This document shows, piece by piece, positions 27,851 through 43,258 of a DNA stretch of 64,000 bases. Position 1 is the stretch's first letter; every line of letters starts with the position of its first letter. This DNA comes from Mycobacterium sp. D16R12 (lineage in GTDB: Bacteria > Actinomycetota > Actinomycetes > Mycobacteriales > Mycobacteriaceae): assembly GCF_002013465.1 (NCBI RefSeq), contig NZ_MAFC01000010.1:1-64000 (forward strand). Reading direction: 5' to 3'. The translations under genes and the position numbers were made by a program. The notes beneath the pieces are model-generated. The model saw only the letters and a list, made by a program, of their open reading frames with translations, was not told the DNA's origin and made no database searches.

Positions 27851-29760
27851 CCGATACGGACCTCATCGCGACCGAAGCCGCCCCGGAAACTCCGGAGGCG
27901 CCCACCGCAGCCTCTTCCGATCGCTCTGCCAAGGAGCGCCGGGGGGATGGACTGGGTGCGCTGTCGACGATGGTGTTGCCGGAGTTGCGTGCGCTGGCCA
28001 GCCAGGTAGGCGTCAAGGGCACCTCCGGAATGCGTAAGGGCGATTTGATCGCCGCCATTCGTGAGCATCAGGGCGCGCTGGGCGCGTCGAAGAACAACAA
28101 TCAGAGCACCCAGGCCCAGCAGCCGCAGGCCTCCCCGGCCCCGGCCGAGGCCGCTCAGCAGGAATCGGCCCCCAAGGCCGAGTCGGCCCAGACTGCCCTT
28201 GAGCTGCCTGTCGAGGCCCCGAAGTCCACTCCGGACGCCGGCTCTGCCGAGGCGACCGAGGGTAAGGACGCCGAGAACAATGGCGCGCCCCGCGAGGGCC
28301 GCGGCGAGCGGCGTCGCAACCAGAACCAGAATGCCGACGGTGAGCGCAAGCAGCAGAACGGCAGCCGCGCGAATGCCGAGAGCTCCGAGAATTCGGGTCG
28401 CGATGGCGGCTCGGGTGGCCAGAACTCGGATAATCAGAACCAAGACAACAACCAGAACCAGGGCAACCGCGCCGATGACGGCGACGGCCGCGGCCGTCGT
28501 GGTCGTCGTACCCGTGAGCGCCGCCGCGGTCGCGACCGCACCACCAACGACGGTGGCGGCGGTGGCGGCGAGACCGAGCTGCGTGAGGACGATGTCGTCC
28601 AGCCCGTGGCCGGCATTCTCGATGTGCTCGACAACTACGCGTTCGTTCGGACGTCCGGATATCTGGCCGGGCCCAACGATGTGTATGTCTCGATGAACCT
28701 GGTGCGCAAGAACGGTCTGCGCCGTGGCGATGCCATCACCGGTGCGGTGCGGGTGCCCCGCGACCAGGATGCCGCGAACCAGAACCAGCGGCAGAAATTC
28801 AACCCGCTGGTACGCCTCGATTCCGTCAACGGTGGCCCGGTTGAGGACGCCAAGAAGCGCCCCGACTTCACCAAGCTGACCCCGCTGTACCCGAATCAGC
28901 GGCTGCGGCTGGAGACCACCACCGAGAAGTTGACGACCCGCATCATCGACCTGATCATGCCGATCGGCAAGGGACAGCGCGCGTTGATCGTGTCGCCGCC
29001 GAAGGCCGGTAAGACCACGATCATGCAGAACATCGCCAACGCGATCTCTGCGAACAACCCTGAATGTCATCTGATGGTGGTGCTCGTCGACGAACGGCCC
29101 GAAGAGGTCACCGACATGCAGCGCTCGGTCAAGGGTGAGGTCATCGCCTCGACCTTCGATCGCCCGCCGTCAGATCACACCCAGGCCGCCGAGCTTGCCA
29201 TCGAGCGCGCCAAGCGCCTCGTGGAGCAGGGCAAGGACGTCGTGGTGCTGCTCGACTCCATCACCCGTCTGGGACGTGCGTACAACAATGCCTCACCCGC
29301 TTCGGGCCGCATCCTGTCCGGTGGTGTCGACTCGACCGCGCTCTACCCGCCCAAGCGATTCCTGGGCGCGGCACGCAACATCGAGCACGGCGGCTCGCTG
29401 ACGATCATCGCCACGGCCATGGTCGAGACCGGATCCACCGGCGACACCGTGATCTTCGAAGAGTTCAAGGGCACCGGCAACGCCGAGCTCAAGCTCGACC
29501 GCAAGATCGCCGAGCGTCGGGTGTTCCCGGCCGTCGACGTCAACCCGTCGGGTACCCGTAAGGACGAGCTGCTGATGAGCGGCGACGAGTTCGCGATCGT
29601 GCACAAGCTGCGCCGCGTGCTCTCGGGCCTGGATTCACATCAGGCCATCGATCTACTGATGAGTCAGCTGCGCAAGACCAAGACCAACTACGAGTTCCTG
29701 CTCCAGGTCTCCAAGACCGCTCCGGGCGGGATGAACGCCGACGAACCGCAGTACAGCTAG
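27847..29760 (+). CDS. rho: transcription termination factor Rho (637 aa)
   Basis: Hexameric RNA-dependent ATPase. An N-terminal SAP-like Rho_N segment ([13 protein letters not shown]) is followed by a long disordered insertion rich in Asn, Gln, Arg and Gly (about residues 80-245), characteristic of actinobacterial Rho. Then come the RNA-binding cold-shock domain ([18 protein letters not shown]), Walker A PPKAGKTT near 385, [11 protein letters not shown], and the R-loop and Arg-finger region ([13 protein letters not shown]). GTG start 27847 follows AAGGAAAGGAAA. It has its own strong downstream hairpin terminator. Confidence 0.97.
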   Translation: MTDTDLIATEAAPETPEAPTAASSDRSAKERRGDGLGALSTMVLPELRALASQVGVKGTSGMRKGDLIAAIREHQGALGASKNNNQSTQAQQPQASPAPAEAAQQESAPKAESAQTALELPVEAPKSTPDAGSAEATEGKDAENNGAPREGRGERRRNQNQNADGERKQQNGSRANAESSENSGRDGGSGGQNSDNQNQDNNQNQGNRADDGDGRGRRGRRTRERRRGRDRTTNDGGGGGGETELREDDVVQPVAGILDVLDNYAFVRTSGYLAGPNDVYVSMNLVRKNGLRRGDAITGAVRVPRDQDAANQNQRQKFNPLVRLDSVNGGPVEDAKKRPDFTKLTPLYPNQRLRLETTTEKLTTRIIDLIMPIGKGQRALIVSPPKAGKTTIMQNIANAISANNPECHLMVVLVDERPEEVTDMQRSVKGEVIASTFDRPPSDHTQAAELAIERAKRLVEQGKDVVVLLDSITRLGRAYNNASPASGRILSGGVDSTALYPPKRFLGAARNIEHGGSLTIIATAMVETGSTGDTVIFEEFKGTGNAELKLDRKIAERRVFPAVDVNPSGTRKDELLMSGDEFAIVHKLRRVLSGLDSHQAIDLLMSQLRKTKTNYEFLLQVSKTAPGGMNADEPQYS

Positions 29761-29766
29761 CGCGTG

Positions 29767-29807
29767 GCGCGGTATCACCGGTAGGTATCGGTGATACCGC
29801 GCACTTT
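29767..29807 (+). terminator. intrinsic terminator after rho
   Basis: Perfect 14-bp stem (29767-29780 with 29789-29802), 8-nt loop, followed by acTTTTct. It begins 7 nt after the rho stop. Confidence 0.8.
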
Positions 29808-29855
29808 TCTCGCGAGGGGATCGGGCGCCGTCAACGGAATCCGGTTGGGCGTCGG

Positions 29856-30349
29856 CTAGCCGATCGACGCGAGCGGGATCCAGATGCCGAACAGCCAGAA
29901 TCCCCAGGTCCGGAATCCGTCATCCCAGATTGGCTGGACCCGGTTTCCCCAGTAGTCGAAGGCACGGGGAGGCGGACCCCAGCGGTCGGGGAGTGGCCCA
30001 CGCCATTCCGCGCGGGGCGGGGCGGCGGGGCCCAGCCCCAGGGCGGGCGCTGGTCGTAATGCCACGGGTTGTCACGCCATTCCCGACGATCGTCCCGCCA
30101 CCTGCGGTCATCCCGCCAGTCCTGGTCGCGATCACGCCAGTTGTCGTTGCCGCGCCAGTTCCCGTTGCCGCGCCAGCCGTCGTGATCGCCCCAGTCATCG
30201 TCGTCACCGTGTGGACGATTCGGATGATCCTGGGTGTAACCGGGCTGGCCAGTGGGCTGTGCGTACGCCGGAACGGCGCCCAATCCCACCGTGCCCATCG
30301 TCAGTGCGCCAAAGATGACACCTTGGCTCACAAGACTTTTCAGATTCAT
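29856..30349 (-). pseudogene. secreted Trp/Arg/Asp-rich protein, frameshifted
   Basis: ATG 30349 opens a frame with signal peptide (to AYAQP) and a low-complexity Asp/Arg/Trp-rich region (DDDDWGDHDG, NWRGNDNWRD). At the GC-only tract near 30010-30035 the recognisable C-terminus continues in the -1 frame as EWRGPLPDRWGPPP...GFWLFGIWIPL and stops at 29856. Without the shift the original frame continues to 29831 with atypical residues. The conserved-looking ending in the other frame argues for a single-base deletion (or two-base insertion) in the C/G run, either a true mutation or a sequence error. Confidence 0.65.
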
Positions 30350-30502
30350 GTGCGACTCCTGTCCGATTATCTCGGCGGTTCGCCCCGACTCAACCGAACG
30401 TATTGAGATCCAGCAGCGGCGTCGTGGTGCTTATGCCGCGGCTGCCGTTGGGGATATCGACAGGATGTCAATGCCCGTTACATGCCCGAGATCGGGCCTG
30501 TA

Positions 30503-30715
30503 TCAAGGCTGCGGGATGGCCGGAATCTGAGGAATCGGCGGTGCCTGGGGAATGGGCGGTACCCCCGTTCCCTGAGGAATCGGTGGAGCCTGGGGAATGG
30601 GGGGCGGTGACGGAGGTGTGGGGTCGGCATTGGCCAGGCCGGGTGCACCTGCGAACACGGCTAAGCCCATTGCCGCCGCGGATGCGCTTGTGACGATCAA
30701 TCTCTTGATGTTCAT
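30503..30715 (-). CDS. small secreted Pro-rich repeat protein (70 aa)
   Basis: Signal peptide (MNIKRLIVTSASAAAMGLAV, cleavage near ANADP), then a mature peptide of about 40 residues made almost only of PPIPQ-like repeats (PPIPQAPPIPQ twice, IPAIPQP). Pro-rich secreted peptides are common in mycobacteria and are thought to lie in the cell envelope, but this one has no known role. Same strand as the frameshifted secreted gene downstream. Confidence 0.68.
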   Translation of the reverse strand: MNIKRLIVTSASAAAMGLAVFAGAPGLANADPTPPSPPPIPQAPPIPQGTGVPPIPQAPPIPQIPAIPQP

Positions 30716-30894
30716 GCGTTGTCCCTTCCGAATCGGCGTTCCTGTACCAACGTACGCCGGTGGGAATAGTGGGCAGGTCGGCGCCGTTTAGGTTCTAAGT
30801 AACTGAGCTGGCATAATGGCCTCTCAGCCTTTTGAAGGGTTCCGGTTCACGCCCACAAAGCGACCCGGCGACCACAACACGCAGAGGAAAAGCA

Positions 30895-31119
30895 ATGAAA
30901 TCGGGTATCCACCCCACCTACGTCGAGACCAGCGTGGTCTGCGGCTGCGGTAACACCTTCAGCACCCGCAGCACCAAGGACAGCGGCCACATCGTGGTCG
31001 AGGTCTGCTCGCAGTGCCACCCCTTCTACACCGGCAAGCAGAAGATCCTGGACAGCGGCGGTCGCGTCGCCCGGTTCGAGGCCCGGTACGGCAAGCGCAA
31101 GGCCGCAGCCGACAAATAG
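30895..31119 (+). CDS. rpmE: 50S ribosomal protein L31, zinc-binding form (74 aa)
   Basis: Starts ATG 30895 after AGAGGAAA. It has the L31 sequence with cysteines in VCGCGN and [10 protein letters not shown], which mark the zinc-binding C+ form that is normally replaced by a C- paralogue under zinc starvation. A CATAAT hexamer at 30812-30817 is a plausible -10. The gene ends in a strong intrinsic terminator before prfA. Confidence 0.96.
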   Translation: MKSGIHPTYVETSVVCGCGNTFSTRSTKDSGHIVVEVCSQCHPFYTGKQKILDSGGRVARFEARYGKRKAAADK

Positions 31120-31127
31120 CTTCCTTG

Positions 31128-31173
31128 CCGACGCCCGGATTTGCCTTTGTGCAGTCCGGGCGTCGGTTTTTTT
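31128..31173 (+). terminator. intrinsic terminator between rpmE and prfA
   Basis: A 12-bp perfect stem (31128-31139 with 31155-31166) is followed by seven Ts (31167-31173), a classical terminator that is rare in this GC-rich background. Confidence 0.88.
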
Positions 31174-31212
31174 GTATGACGACTGAGCGTATGAACATTG
31201 GGAGGAGGGCGC

Positions 31213-32283
31213 ATGAGCGAAACGCCGCTGATCGAAGCAATGCTGGCCGAGCACGCTGAGTTGGAGAAGCGACTGGCCGACCCGGCGCTGCACGCGGATG
31301 CGGGCGCGGCGCGCAAGGCCGGCCGCCGGTTCGCGATGCTCTCGCCGATCGTCGCCACCCACCGCAAGCTGGTCGCTACTCGCGATGATCTGGCCACCGC
31401 CCGTGAGCTGTCGGCGGACGATCCCTCATTCGCCGATGAGGTGACCGAGTTGGAATCGTCGGTGGCCGAGCTGGAAACTCAGCTGTCGGACATGCTGGCG
31501 CCCCGTGACCCCCATGATGGTGACGACATCCTCCTCGAAGTGAAATCTGGTGAGGGAGGCGAGGAGTCGGCGCTGTTCGCTGCCGACCTGGCCCGCATGT
31601 ACATCCGCTACGCCGAACGGCATGGCTGGAAGGTCACTGTTCTCGACGAGACCGAATCCGACCTCGGCGGGTACAAGGACGCCACCTTGGCCATTGCGAG
31701 CAAGGGGGACACCGCCGACGGCGTCTGGTCGCGGCTCAAGTTTGAAGGTGGGGTGCATCGCGTCCAGCGTGTTCCCGTCACCGAATCCCAAGGACGCGTG
31801 CATACTTCGGCAGCGGGTGTGTTGGTTTATCCCGAACCCGAAGAGGTGCAGGAAATCCAGATCGACGAGTCGGATCTTCGGATCGACGTCTACCGTTCCT
31901 CGGGCAAGGGCGGCCAGGGCGTGAACACCACCGACTCGGCGGTCCGCATCACTCATTTGTCCACCGGGATCGTGGTGACCTGCCAAAACGAGCGTTCGCA
32001 GCTGCAGAACAAGGCGCGCGCCATGCAGGTGCTGGCGGCGCGGCTGCAGGCTCTCGCCGAGGAGCAGGCGCAGGCCGACGCATCGGCCGGTCGTGCCAGC
32101 CAGATTCGCACCGTAGATCGCAGCGAACGGATCCGCACCTACAACTTCCCGGAGAACCGGATCACCGATCACCGCGTCGGGTTCAAGGCGCATAACCTGG
32201 ATCAGGTGCTCGACGGTGACCTCGACGCACTGTTCGATGCGCTGGCCGTGGCCGATCGGAAGGCGCGCCTGCAGCAGGCGTGA
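31213..32283 (+). CDS. prfA: peptide chain release factor 1 (356 aa)
   Basis: Recognises UAA/UAG and triggers peptide release. The GGQ loop is in [17 protein letters not shown] near residue 230, and the N-terminal helical domain and codon-recognition region are intact. ATG 31213 follows GGGAGGA; the ATG-like start at 31198 would consume that site. prmC, which methylates the GGQ glutamine, follows 5 nt downstream. Confidence 0.96.
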   Translation: MSETPLIEAMLAEHAELEKRLADPALHADAGAARKAGRRFAMLSPIVATHRKLVATRDDLATARELSADDPSFADEVTELESSVAELETQLSDMLAPRDPHDGDDILLEVKSGEGGEESALFAADLARMYIRYAERHGWKVTVLDETESDLGGYKDATLAIASKGDTADGVWSRLKFEGGVHRVQRVPVTESQGRVHTSAAGVLVYPEPEEVQEIQIDESDLRIDVYRSSGKGGQGVNTTDSAVRITHLSTGIVVTCQNERSQLQNKARAMQVLAARLQALAEEQAQADASAGRASQIRTVDRSERIRTYNFPENRITDHRVGFKAHNLDQVLDGDLDALFDALAVADRKARLQQA

Positions 32284-32288
32284 GTTAG

Positions 32289-33131
32289 ATGATCGGGTTG
32301 CGTCAGCTGATCGCCGAAGCGATCGAATCGCTTTCTCGAGCAGGAGTTTCCAGCCCTCAGGTAGACGCCGAAGAGCTCGCCTCACATCTGCTCGGCATCC
32401 CGCGATCGCGATTGCGTTTTGCCGAGTTCGCGCCGAGTTTTCCCGAGAGATACCGCGAACTGGTGGCCGCGCGGGCGCAGCGGATTCCGCTGCAGCACTT
32501 GACAGGTAGTGCTGCATTTGGCCCTATCGAGGTATTCGTGGGCCCCGGTGTGTTCATCCCGCGCCCGGAGACGGAGTCTCTGTATGCCTGGGCAACAGGG
32601 GAATTGGCGAATCACGCGACGATTATCGAGTTATGCGCCGGATCGGCGGCGCTCGCCGCCGCCTTGTCGCATGCCCGGCCGGCCGCTCGTATCCTCGCGA
32701 TCGAGCTTGATGAGCAGGCATTGATCTACACGCGGCGCAACACCCAAGGAACTCCGGTCGAGGTGATCCAGGCCGATGCGACCTCGCCCGTGCTGCTGGC
32801 GGAGCTGGATGGAATGGTCGACCTGATCGTCGCCAACCCGCCCTATATCCCTGACGGCGCCGAACTGGAGCCCGAAGTGGCGCAGCACGATCCGCCATTG
32901 GCGTTGTTCGCCGGTGTCGATGGGCTGGCGATCATCGCGCCCATCGTGACGGCTGCCGGTCGTCTCCTCGCTCCGGGAGGCCGCATCGGTATTGAGCACG
33001 ACGACACCAATGGTGATGGAACATGTGAGTTGTTCACGGCCAGTGGCCTATTCGATGAGGTTGTGCAGCGATACGACCTGGCGGGGCGGCCGCGCTTCGT
33101 TACCGCTCGCCGGAAATCCCCGACCCCATAG
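32289..33131 (+). CDS. prmC: release factor glutamine methyltransferase PrmC/HemK (280 aa)
   Basis: SAM-dependent N5-glutamine methyltransferase acting on the GGQ of release factors. Substrate-binding motif NPPYIP is near residue 180. The SAM loop reads ELCAGSAALA instead of the usual LGTGSG, a mild variation. The N-terminal helical domain contains PLQHLTG and GVFIPRPETE. Its pairing with prfA is functional. Confidence 0.93.
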   Translation: MIGLRQLIAEAIESLSRAGVSSPQVDAEELASHLLGIPRSRLRFAEFAPSFPERYRELVAARAQRIPLQHLTGSAAFGPIEVFVGPGVFIPRPETESLYAWATGELANHATIIELCAGSAALAAALSHARPAARILAIELDEQALIYTRRNTQGTPVEVIQADATSPVLLAELDGMVDLIVANPPYIPDGAELEPEVAQHDPPLALFAGVDGLAIIAPIVTAAGRLLAPGGRIGIEHDDTNGDGTCELFTASGLFDEVVQRYDLAGRPRFVTARRKSPTP

Positions 33132-33134
33132 ACT
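33129..33134 (+). promoter_or_regulatory. -10 element TAGACT inside prmC end
   Basis: TAGACT overlaps the prmC stop codon and ends 6 nt before GTG 33141, suggesting an internal leaderless promoter. Confidence 0.42.
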
Positions 33135-33140
33135 GGGTGC

Positions 33141-33812
33141 GTGACCGTCGTCTACGACTGCCAGGACGCTGCGACCCGCCAAGAGGGGATCGCAGCGGCG
33201 GTGAGCGCGCTCAAGGCGGGAGAACTGGTGGTCATGCCCACCGACACCGTCTATGGATTGGGTTGTGACGCATTCGATTCCAACGCGGTATCGGCACTGC
33301 TGGCCGCCAAGGGGCGGGGCCGGGACATGCCCGTCGGAGTGCTCGTCGGGTCATGGCACACCATCGACGGGCTGGTGTTCGCGGTTCCGTCGGCCGCCCG
33401 TGAACTCATCGAGGCATTCTGGCCGGGGCCGCTGAGCATCATCGTGAAGCACGCGCCGTCGCTGTCCTGGGATCTTGGAGATGCGCAGGGCAGCGTCATG
33501 CTACGGATGCCCCTGCATCCCGTGGCCATCGAGCTGCTGCGCGCTGTCGGTCCGATGGCGGTCTCCAGCGCCAACGTATCGGGGCAGCCCGCGGCGCTCA
33601 CGGCCGCCGAGGCCCTCGATCAGTTGGACGACAAGGTTGCGGTGTACCTGGACGGTGGCACGGCCGAGCTCGGCGCGGCGTCGACCATCGTCGACCTCAC
33701 CGGGCCGGTACCGCTGATCCTGAGGGAAGGGCCGATCACCCGGGAACAGATCGTCGATGTGATTGGCGGCGACATCGGGCCCGGCGAGTCGGCGGAACCC
33801 ACAGGATCTTGA
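33141..33812 (+). CDS. threonylcarbamoyl-AMP synthase, Sua5/YrdC family (223 aa)
   Basis: Makes threonylcarbamoyl-AMP from Thr, bicarbonate and ATP for the t6A37 tRNA modification. The YrdC domain has PTDTVYGLGCDA, KGRGRDMPVGVLV, WPGPLSII and the SSANVSGQPAA motif. It is a YrdC-length protein without the C-terminal Sua5 domain, matching Rv1301. GTG start, 9 nt after prmC. Confidence 0.92.
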   Translation: MTVVYDCQDAATRQEGIAAAVSALKAGELVVMPTDTVYGLGCDAFDSNAVSALLAAKGRGRDMPVGVLVGSWHTIDGLVFAVPSAARELIEAFWPGPLSIIVKHAPSLSWDLGDAQGSVMLRMPLHPVAIELLRAVGPMAVSSANVSGQPAALTAAEALDQLDDKVAVYLDGGTAELGAASTIVDLTGPVPLILREGPITREQIVDVIGGDIGPGESAEPTGS

Positions 33813-33814
33813 AG

Positions 33815-33820
33815 TACGGT
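33815..33820 (+). promoter_or_regulatory. -10 element TACGGT before wecA
   Basis: TACGGT ends 7 nt before GTG 33828, leaderless spacing. Confidence 0.4.
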
Positions 33821-33827
33821 CGGATGC

Positions 33828-35054
33828 GTGAGTGAGCTGCTGGCCCTCGCCGATCGCGGCGCGGGTGTCCCTCTGCGTGAGCTCGCCCTGGTTGGGCTGA
33901 CGGCGGCCATCACGACGTTCTTCTGTACCGGTGGGGTGCGTATGTTCGCCACCCGAGTTGGTGCGGTTGCCTACCCGCGCGAGCGTGACGTGCACCTACA
34001 GCCGACCCCCCGGATGGGCGGCCTCGGCATGTACTTCGGTGTGTGCGCAGCGATCTTCCTGGCTTCGCAACTGCCCGCCCTGACAAGGGGTTTCGTCTAC
34101 TCCTCGGGTATGCCCGCCGTCGTCGTCGCGGGCGGCATCATCATGGTCGTCGGGCTCATCGATGATAAATGGGGCCTGGACGCGCTGACCAAGTTCGCGG
34201 GCCAAGTCACGGCCGCGAGCGTCCTGGTCACCATGGGGGTGGCCTGGAGCATGATCTACATCCCCTTCGGCGGGGTGGGGACCATCGTGTTGGACCAGAT
34301 GTCCTCCATCCTGGTCACGCTCGCGTTGACGGTGTCGATCGTCAACGCGATGAACTTCGTGGACGGCCTCGATGGGCTCGCCGCCGGCTTGGGGCTTATT
34401 ACCGCAGCTGCCATCTGCATCTTCTCGATCGGCCTGCTGCGCAGCCACGGCGGTGACGTCCTGTACTACCCGCCCGCGGTGATCTCGGTGGTGCTCGCCG
34501 GGGCGTGCCTTGGTTTTCTTCCGCATAACTTCCACCGGGCGCGCATCTTCATGGGGGATTCGGGCTCGATGCTGATCGGCCTGATGCTGGCGGCCGCGTC
34601 GACGACGGCTGCGGGCCCCATCTCGCAGAGCTCGTACGGCGCCAAGGACATGTTCGTCCTCCTGTCGCCGTTCTTGTTGGTGATCGCGGTGTTGCTGGTG
34701 CCCGCACTGGACGCCCTGTTGGCGATCATCCGGCGGACCCGGGCGGGCCGGAGCCCCTTCAGTCCAGACAAGATGCACCTGCATCACCGGCTGCTGCAGA
34801 TCGGGCACTCGCATCGCAAGGCCGTGCTGATCATCTACCTGTGGGTGGCGATCATCGCCTTCGGAGCCGCCAGCACCATCTTCTTCGAGCCCCGATATGC
34901 GGGAGCGGTGGTGGTTGGCGCCATCGGTATCGCCATCGTCGCAACGGTCGTTCCGCTGTTGCGTCGTGAAGAACTCGATCAGCTGTCGGGAGCCGAATCA
35001 GGGCCGAGTCCGGCCACCATTCCGGCGGAACCGTCGGTGTACGACGAAAAGTAG
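33828..35054 (+). CDS. wecA: decaprenyl-phosphate GlcNAc-1-phosphate transferase, WecA/Rfe (408 aa)
   Basis: Polytopic membrane enzyme of the MraY/WecA family, with about eleven helices. The Asp-rich site DDKWGLD, the NFVDGLDG motif and the cytosolic HLHHRLL loop are all present. It starts the arabinogalactan linker by moving GlcNAc-1-P to decaprenyl phosphate. The same neighbour order is found as in Rv1302, just upstream of the atp operon. Confidence 0.93.
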   Translation: MSELLALADRGAGVPLRELALVGLTAAITTFFCTGGVRMFATRVGAVAYPRERDVHLQPTPRMGGLGMYFGVCAAIFLASQLPALTRGFVYSSGMPAVVVAGGIIMVVGLIDDKWGLDALTKFAGQVTAASVLVTMGVAWSMIYIPFGGVGTIVLDQMSSILVTLALTVSIVNAMNFVDGLDGLAAGLGLITAAAICIFSIGLLRSHGGDVLYYPPAVISVVLAGACLGFLPHNFHRARIFMGDSGSMLIGLMLAAASTTAAGPISQSSYGAKDMFVLLSPFLLVIAVLLVPALDALLAIIRRTRAGRSPFSPDKMHLHHRLLQIGHSHRKAVLIIYLWVAIIAFGAASTIFFEPRYAGAVVVGAIGIAIVATVVPLLRREELDQLSGAESGPSPATIPAEPSVYDEK

Positions 35055-35302
35055 TAGGGGTGCATTAACCGTCTCTACCATGTGATACGGTTCTGCCATA
35101 CCCGAAAACTCACGGGTGCCGGCCACACCGGAGCGGCGGAATTTTTGGAAAGTCTTTCTAGGCATTCCAGGTTCCGCCGGACCGATCAACTGACCGACAG
35201 GGAGCTGCCCATTGAGGTGAGTTCAGCGAGCCCTCAGACCTCCTATAAGGTCTTGAACCGACGAACGCAGTTTTTGTTCCGCCACCCCGACAAAGATGTG
35301 AG
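35055..35302 (+). promoter_or_regulatory. 248-bp upstream region of the atp operon
   Basis: No gene. It is relatively AT-rich near 35070-35100 and 35140-35165 and should contain the atp promoter, but no single -35/-10 pair is convincing. Two partial inverted repeats around CCGGCC/GGCGGAA were seen and not assigned. Confidence 0.35.
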
Positions 35303-35752
35303 GTGACACTCCAGGTGACCGTGCCCCAGGCAAGCCCCGATGCCCCGCTGGTTCTTCCGGCATTGGCGTTTCGCCCGTTGCGTCTGGCGGTGTTGTGTGG
35401 CGTTCTCGGTGCTCTGGCTCTGCTGGCCTCCGCCCTGCTGGGGAATTGGGAGTTCGGCGTCTTCTTCGTTACTGGGCTTGGACTCGGATTGGTGAACGCT
35501 CTCCTCGTTCGCCAATCTGCGGAAGTGATTACCGCGCAAGACAATCCAAGCAAACAAAAGATGGCCATCAATTCCGCGGCGCGGTTGATGATCATCACCG
35601 TCCTCGCCCTGGTGATCGCATTCGTGTTCCGCCCCGCTGGTCTTGGGGTGTTCTTCGGAGTTGCGTTGTTCCAGGTGCTGCTGGTGTTGACCACCGCTGT
35701 GCCGGTGTGGAAAGGGATCCGTTCAGTGAGCAGTGAGCAGGGCGCAGCATGA
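35303..35752 (+). CDS. AtpI-like ATP synthase assembly membrane protein (149 aa)
   Basis: Four membrane helices and the position immediately before atpB identify the Rv1303-type AtpI-like protein, probably assisting c-ring assembly. GTG 35303 is used; GTG 35315 is an alternative. Its last codon overlaps the atpB start (ATGA). Confidence 0.82.
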   Translation: MTLQVTVPQASPDAPLVLPALAFRPLRLAVLCGVLGALALLASALLGNWEFGVFFVTGLGLGLVNALLVRQSAEVITAQDNPSKQKMAINSAARLMIITVLALVIAFVFRPAGLGVFFGVALFQVLLVLTTAVPVWKGIRSVSSEQGAA

Positions 35753-36522
35753 TTACGACATTCCAGGCTGAAGCCGCGATCGAGGTTGGCCATCACAAGC
35801 ACTGGACGTGGCATGGAGATTTCTGGCCGTACCAGCTGACCTTCAACGTCGACACCATTGTCGCTACCGCCCTGGCTGCGGTGGTCGTGATCGCGCTGGC
35901 ATTGTTCCTGCGCGCGAAGGTCACCTCGACCGGTGTGCCCAACGGCGTGCAGCTGTTTTTCGAGGCGGTCACCGTTCAGTTCCGCAACCAGGTTGAGGCC
36001 GCGATCGGCATGAAAATCGCGCCGTTCGTGCTGCCGCTGGCGGTCACCATCTTCGTCTTCATCCTCGTGTCCAACTGGATTTCGGTGCTGCCCGTGCAGT
36101 ACACCGACGACACGGGTAAGACGGCCGAACTGCTCGCGCCGCCGGCCTCGGACATCAACTACGTGCTGGCGCTCGCGCTCTTCGTGTTCGTCTGCTACCA
36201 CATCGCCGGCTTTGCGCGCCGCGGCCTGATCGGTCACCCGATCAAGCTGCTCAAGGGTCACACCTGGGTTACCGCATTCATCAACCCGATCGAGGAACTG
36301 GCCAAGCCCATCTCGCTGTCGCTGCGGCTCTTCGGCAACATGTTCGCCGGCGGCATCATGGTTGCGTTGATCGCCATGTTCCCGGCGTGGATCATGTGGG
36401 CGCCCAACGCCATCTGGAAATCGTTCGACCTGTTCGTCGGCCTGATCCAGGCCTTCATCTTCGCTCTGTTGACTGTCCTGTACTTCAGCCAGTCGATGGA
36501 ACTGGACGACGAACACCACTAA
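35749..36522 (+). CDS. atpB: ATP synthase subunit a (257 aa)
   Basis: Fo membrane subunit forming the proton half-channels with the c-ring. The essential arginine is in [13 protein letters not shown]. It has five to six helices and an N-terminal HHKHWTW segment typical of mycobacterial subunit a. Overlaps the AtpI-like gene by 4 nt. Confidence 0.96.
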   Translation: MITTFQAEAAIEVGHHKHWTWHGDFWPYQLTFNVDTIVATALAAVVVIALALFLRAKVTSTGVPNGVQLFFEAVTVQFRNQVEAAIGMKIAPFVLPLAVTIFVFILVSNWISVLPVQYTDDTGKTAELLAPPASDINYVLALALFVFVCYHIAGFARRGLIGHPIKLLKGHTWVTAFINPIEELAKPISLSLRLFGNMFAGGIMVALIAMFPAWIMWAPNAIWKSFDLFVGLIQAFIFALLTVLYFSQSMELDDEHH

Positions 36523-36553
36523 TTACATAGACCAAACTGAAAGACCCTGGTAG

Positions 36554-37374
<821 letters not shown>

Positions 37375-37380
37375 GTACAG

Positions 37381-38727
37381 ATGTCGACATTTATCGGACA
37401 GCTCATCGGTTTCGCTGTCATCGTGTTCCTGGTGGTCAAGTTCGTGGCGCCGCCGGTTCGCACATTGATGGCCAAGCAGCAGGACACGGTGCGTCAGCAG
37501 CTCGCCGATAGCAAGACTGCGGCGGACAAGCTGGTCGAGGCCGAGGGCGCGCATGCCAAGGCGATCGAAGATGCCAAGGCCGATGCCGCCGAGATCGCGG
37601 AGGAAGCCAAGGCTGATGCCGTCCAGATCGCCAAGCAGCTGCGTGAGCAGGCTGACGCTGAGGTCGCGCGGATCAAGGTGCATGGCCAGGAGCAGATCCT
37701 GCTGCAGCGCCAGCAGCTGATCCGTCAGCTTCGCGGTGACCTCGGTGCCGAATCCGTGAACCGCGCAGGCGATTTGGTGCGTTCACATGTCAGTGACCCC
37801 ACGGCGCAGTCCGCCACCGTCGACCGGTTCCTCGATGAGCTGTCTCTGATGGCAGGCAGCGTCAACATCGAACGCCGACCGTTGGCGGCCGGGGGAGCGG
37901 GATTGCACGCCGCTAGCCGCGAATCACTCGCGGAGCAGGTGTCGGCCTTCCAGGCCAACGCGGTCTCGCTCGATAGCCTGACGCTCAATGCGCTGGCCGA
38001 GGATCTCACTGCGGTCGCCGAGCTCCTCATCAAGGAATTGGTGCTGCGCAAGCACCTGTCCGAGCCGGTCGATGCCAGCGAGCAGGCCGCCAAGGTCGCC
38101 CTGGTCGACTCCGTGCTCACGTCCAAGATCGGACGGCCGGCGCTCGAGGTCGTGCGTGCGGCCGTGACGGCCCGGTGGTCGGCTTCCAGTGACCTGATCA
38201 CTGCGATCGAACACATCGCCCGCCTCGCGCTGCTGGAGCGGGCCGAGCGTGACGGCCAGATCGACGATGTCGAGGACCAGCTGTTCCGCGTCAGTCGCAT
38301 CCTCGACGGCGAGCCGCAGTTGGGCACGCTGCTGAGCAACACCGCGGCGCCTGCCGCCGATCGCGTGACGCTGCTGAAGAACGTTCTGGCCGGCCGGTCC
38401 AACTTGATCGTGACCAGCCTACTGGCCCAGACCGTGCGCCTGCTGCGTGGCAAGCGTGCCGATGTCGCGGTACTTGAGGTCGCCGAGTTGGCAGTTGCCC
38501 GCCGCGACGAGTCCGTCGCACATGTGAAGGCAGCGGCTCCGGTCAGCGATGCGCAGATCACACGGCTGGCTCAGGTGCTCGGACAGATTTACGGACGCAC
38601 CATTGCGGTGCAGCTGGATGTGGATCCCGACCTGCTGGGTGGTCTCGTCGTCAACATCGGTGACGAGGAAATCGACGGCAGCCTGTCCACCCGGCTCTCC
38701 GCGGCCGCCCTCCATCTGCCCAATTAA
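37381..38727 (+). CDS. atpH: ATP synthase fused b-delta subunit (448 aa)
   Basis: An N-terminal b-type membrane helix (residues 3-22) and coiled-coil run to about 165. They are joined to a delta domain (about 270-448) that caps the F1 head. This fusion is a mycobacterial hallmark. ATG 37381 is 6 nt after atpF. Confidence 0.95.
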   Translation: MSTFIGQLIGFAVIVFLVVKFVAPPVRTLMAKQQDTVRQQLADSKTAADKLVEAEGAHAKAIEDAKADAAEIAEEAKADAVQIAKQLREQADAEVARIKVHGQEQILLQRQQLIRQLRGDLGAESVNRAGDLVRSHVSDPTAQSATVDRFLDELSLMAGSVNIERRPLAAGGAGLHAASRESLAEQVSAFQANAVSLDSLTLNALAEDLTAVAELLIKELVLRKHLSEPVDASEQAAKVALVDSVLTSKIGRPALEVVRAAVTARWSASSDLITAIEHIARLALLERAERDGQIDDVEDQLFRVSRILDGEPQLGTLLSNTAAPAADRVTLLKNVLAGRSNLIVTSLLAQTVRLLRGKRADVAVLEVAELAVARRDESVAHVKAAAPVSDAQITRLAQVLGQIYGRTIAVQLDVDPDLLGGLVVNIGDEEIDGSLSTRLSAAALHLPN

Positions 38728-38749
38728 CCCCATTAGACGCATCACCTAA

Positions 38750-40423
<1,674 letters not shown>

Positions 40424-40431
40424 AGCAGTAG

Positions 40432-41376
<945 letters not shown>

Positions 41377-41390
41377 GAAGAGACGAGTAG

Positions 41391-42821
<1,431 letters not shown>

Positions 42822-42855
42822 TTCGTCGCTAGCGATTTTGAAGGAGGTGCACTGA

Positions 42856-43221
<366 letters not shown>

Positions 43222-43258
43222 CACTACCCACACGGCCAACCCCTAAGGAAACACCGCT

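Noticed and set aside
27721..29070. 449-codon open frame antisense to rho
   Set aside because: Apparent Ala/Thr/Val-rich membrane protein is only the complement of the Asn/Arg/Gly-rich Rho insertion.
35158..36519. 453-codon open frame antisense to the AtpI-like gene and atpB
   Set aside because: Complement of membrane-helix codons; no protein-like features.
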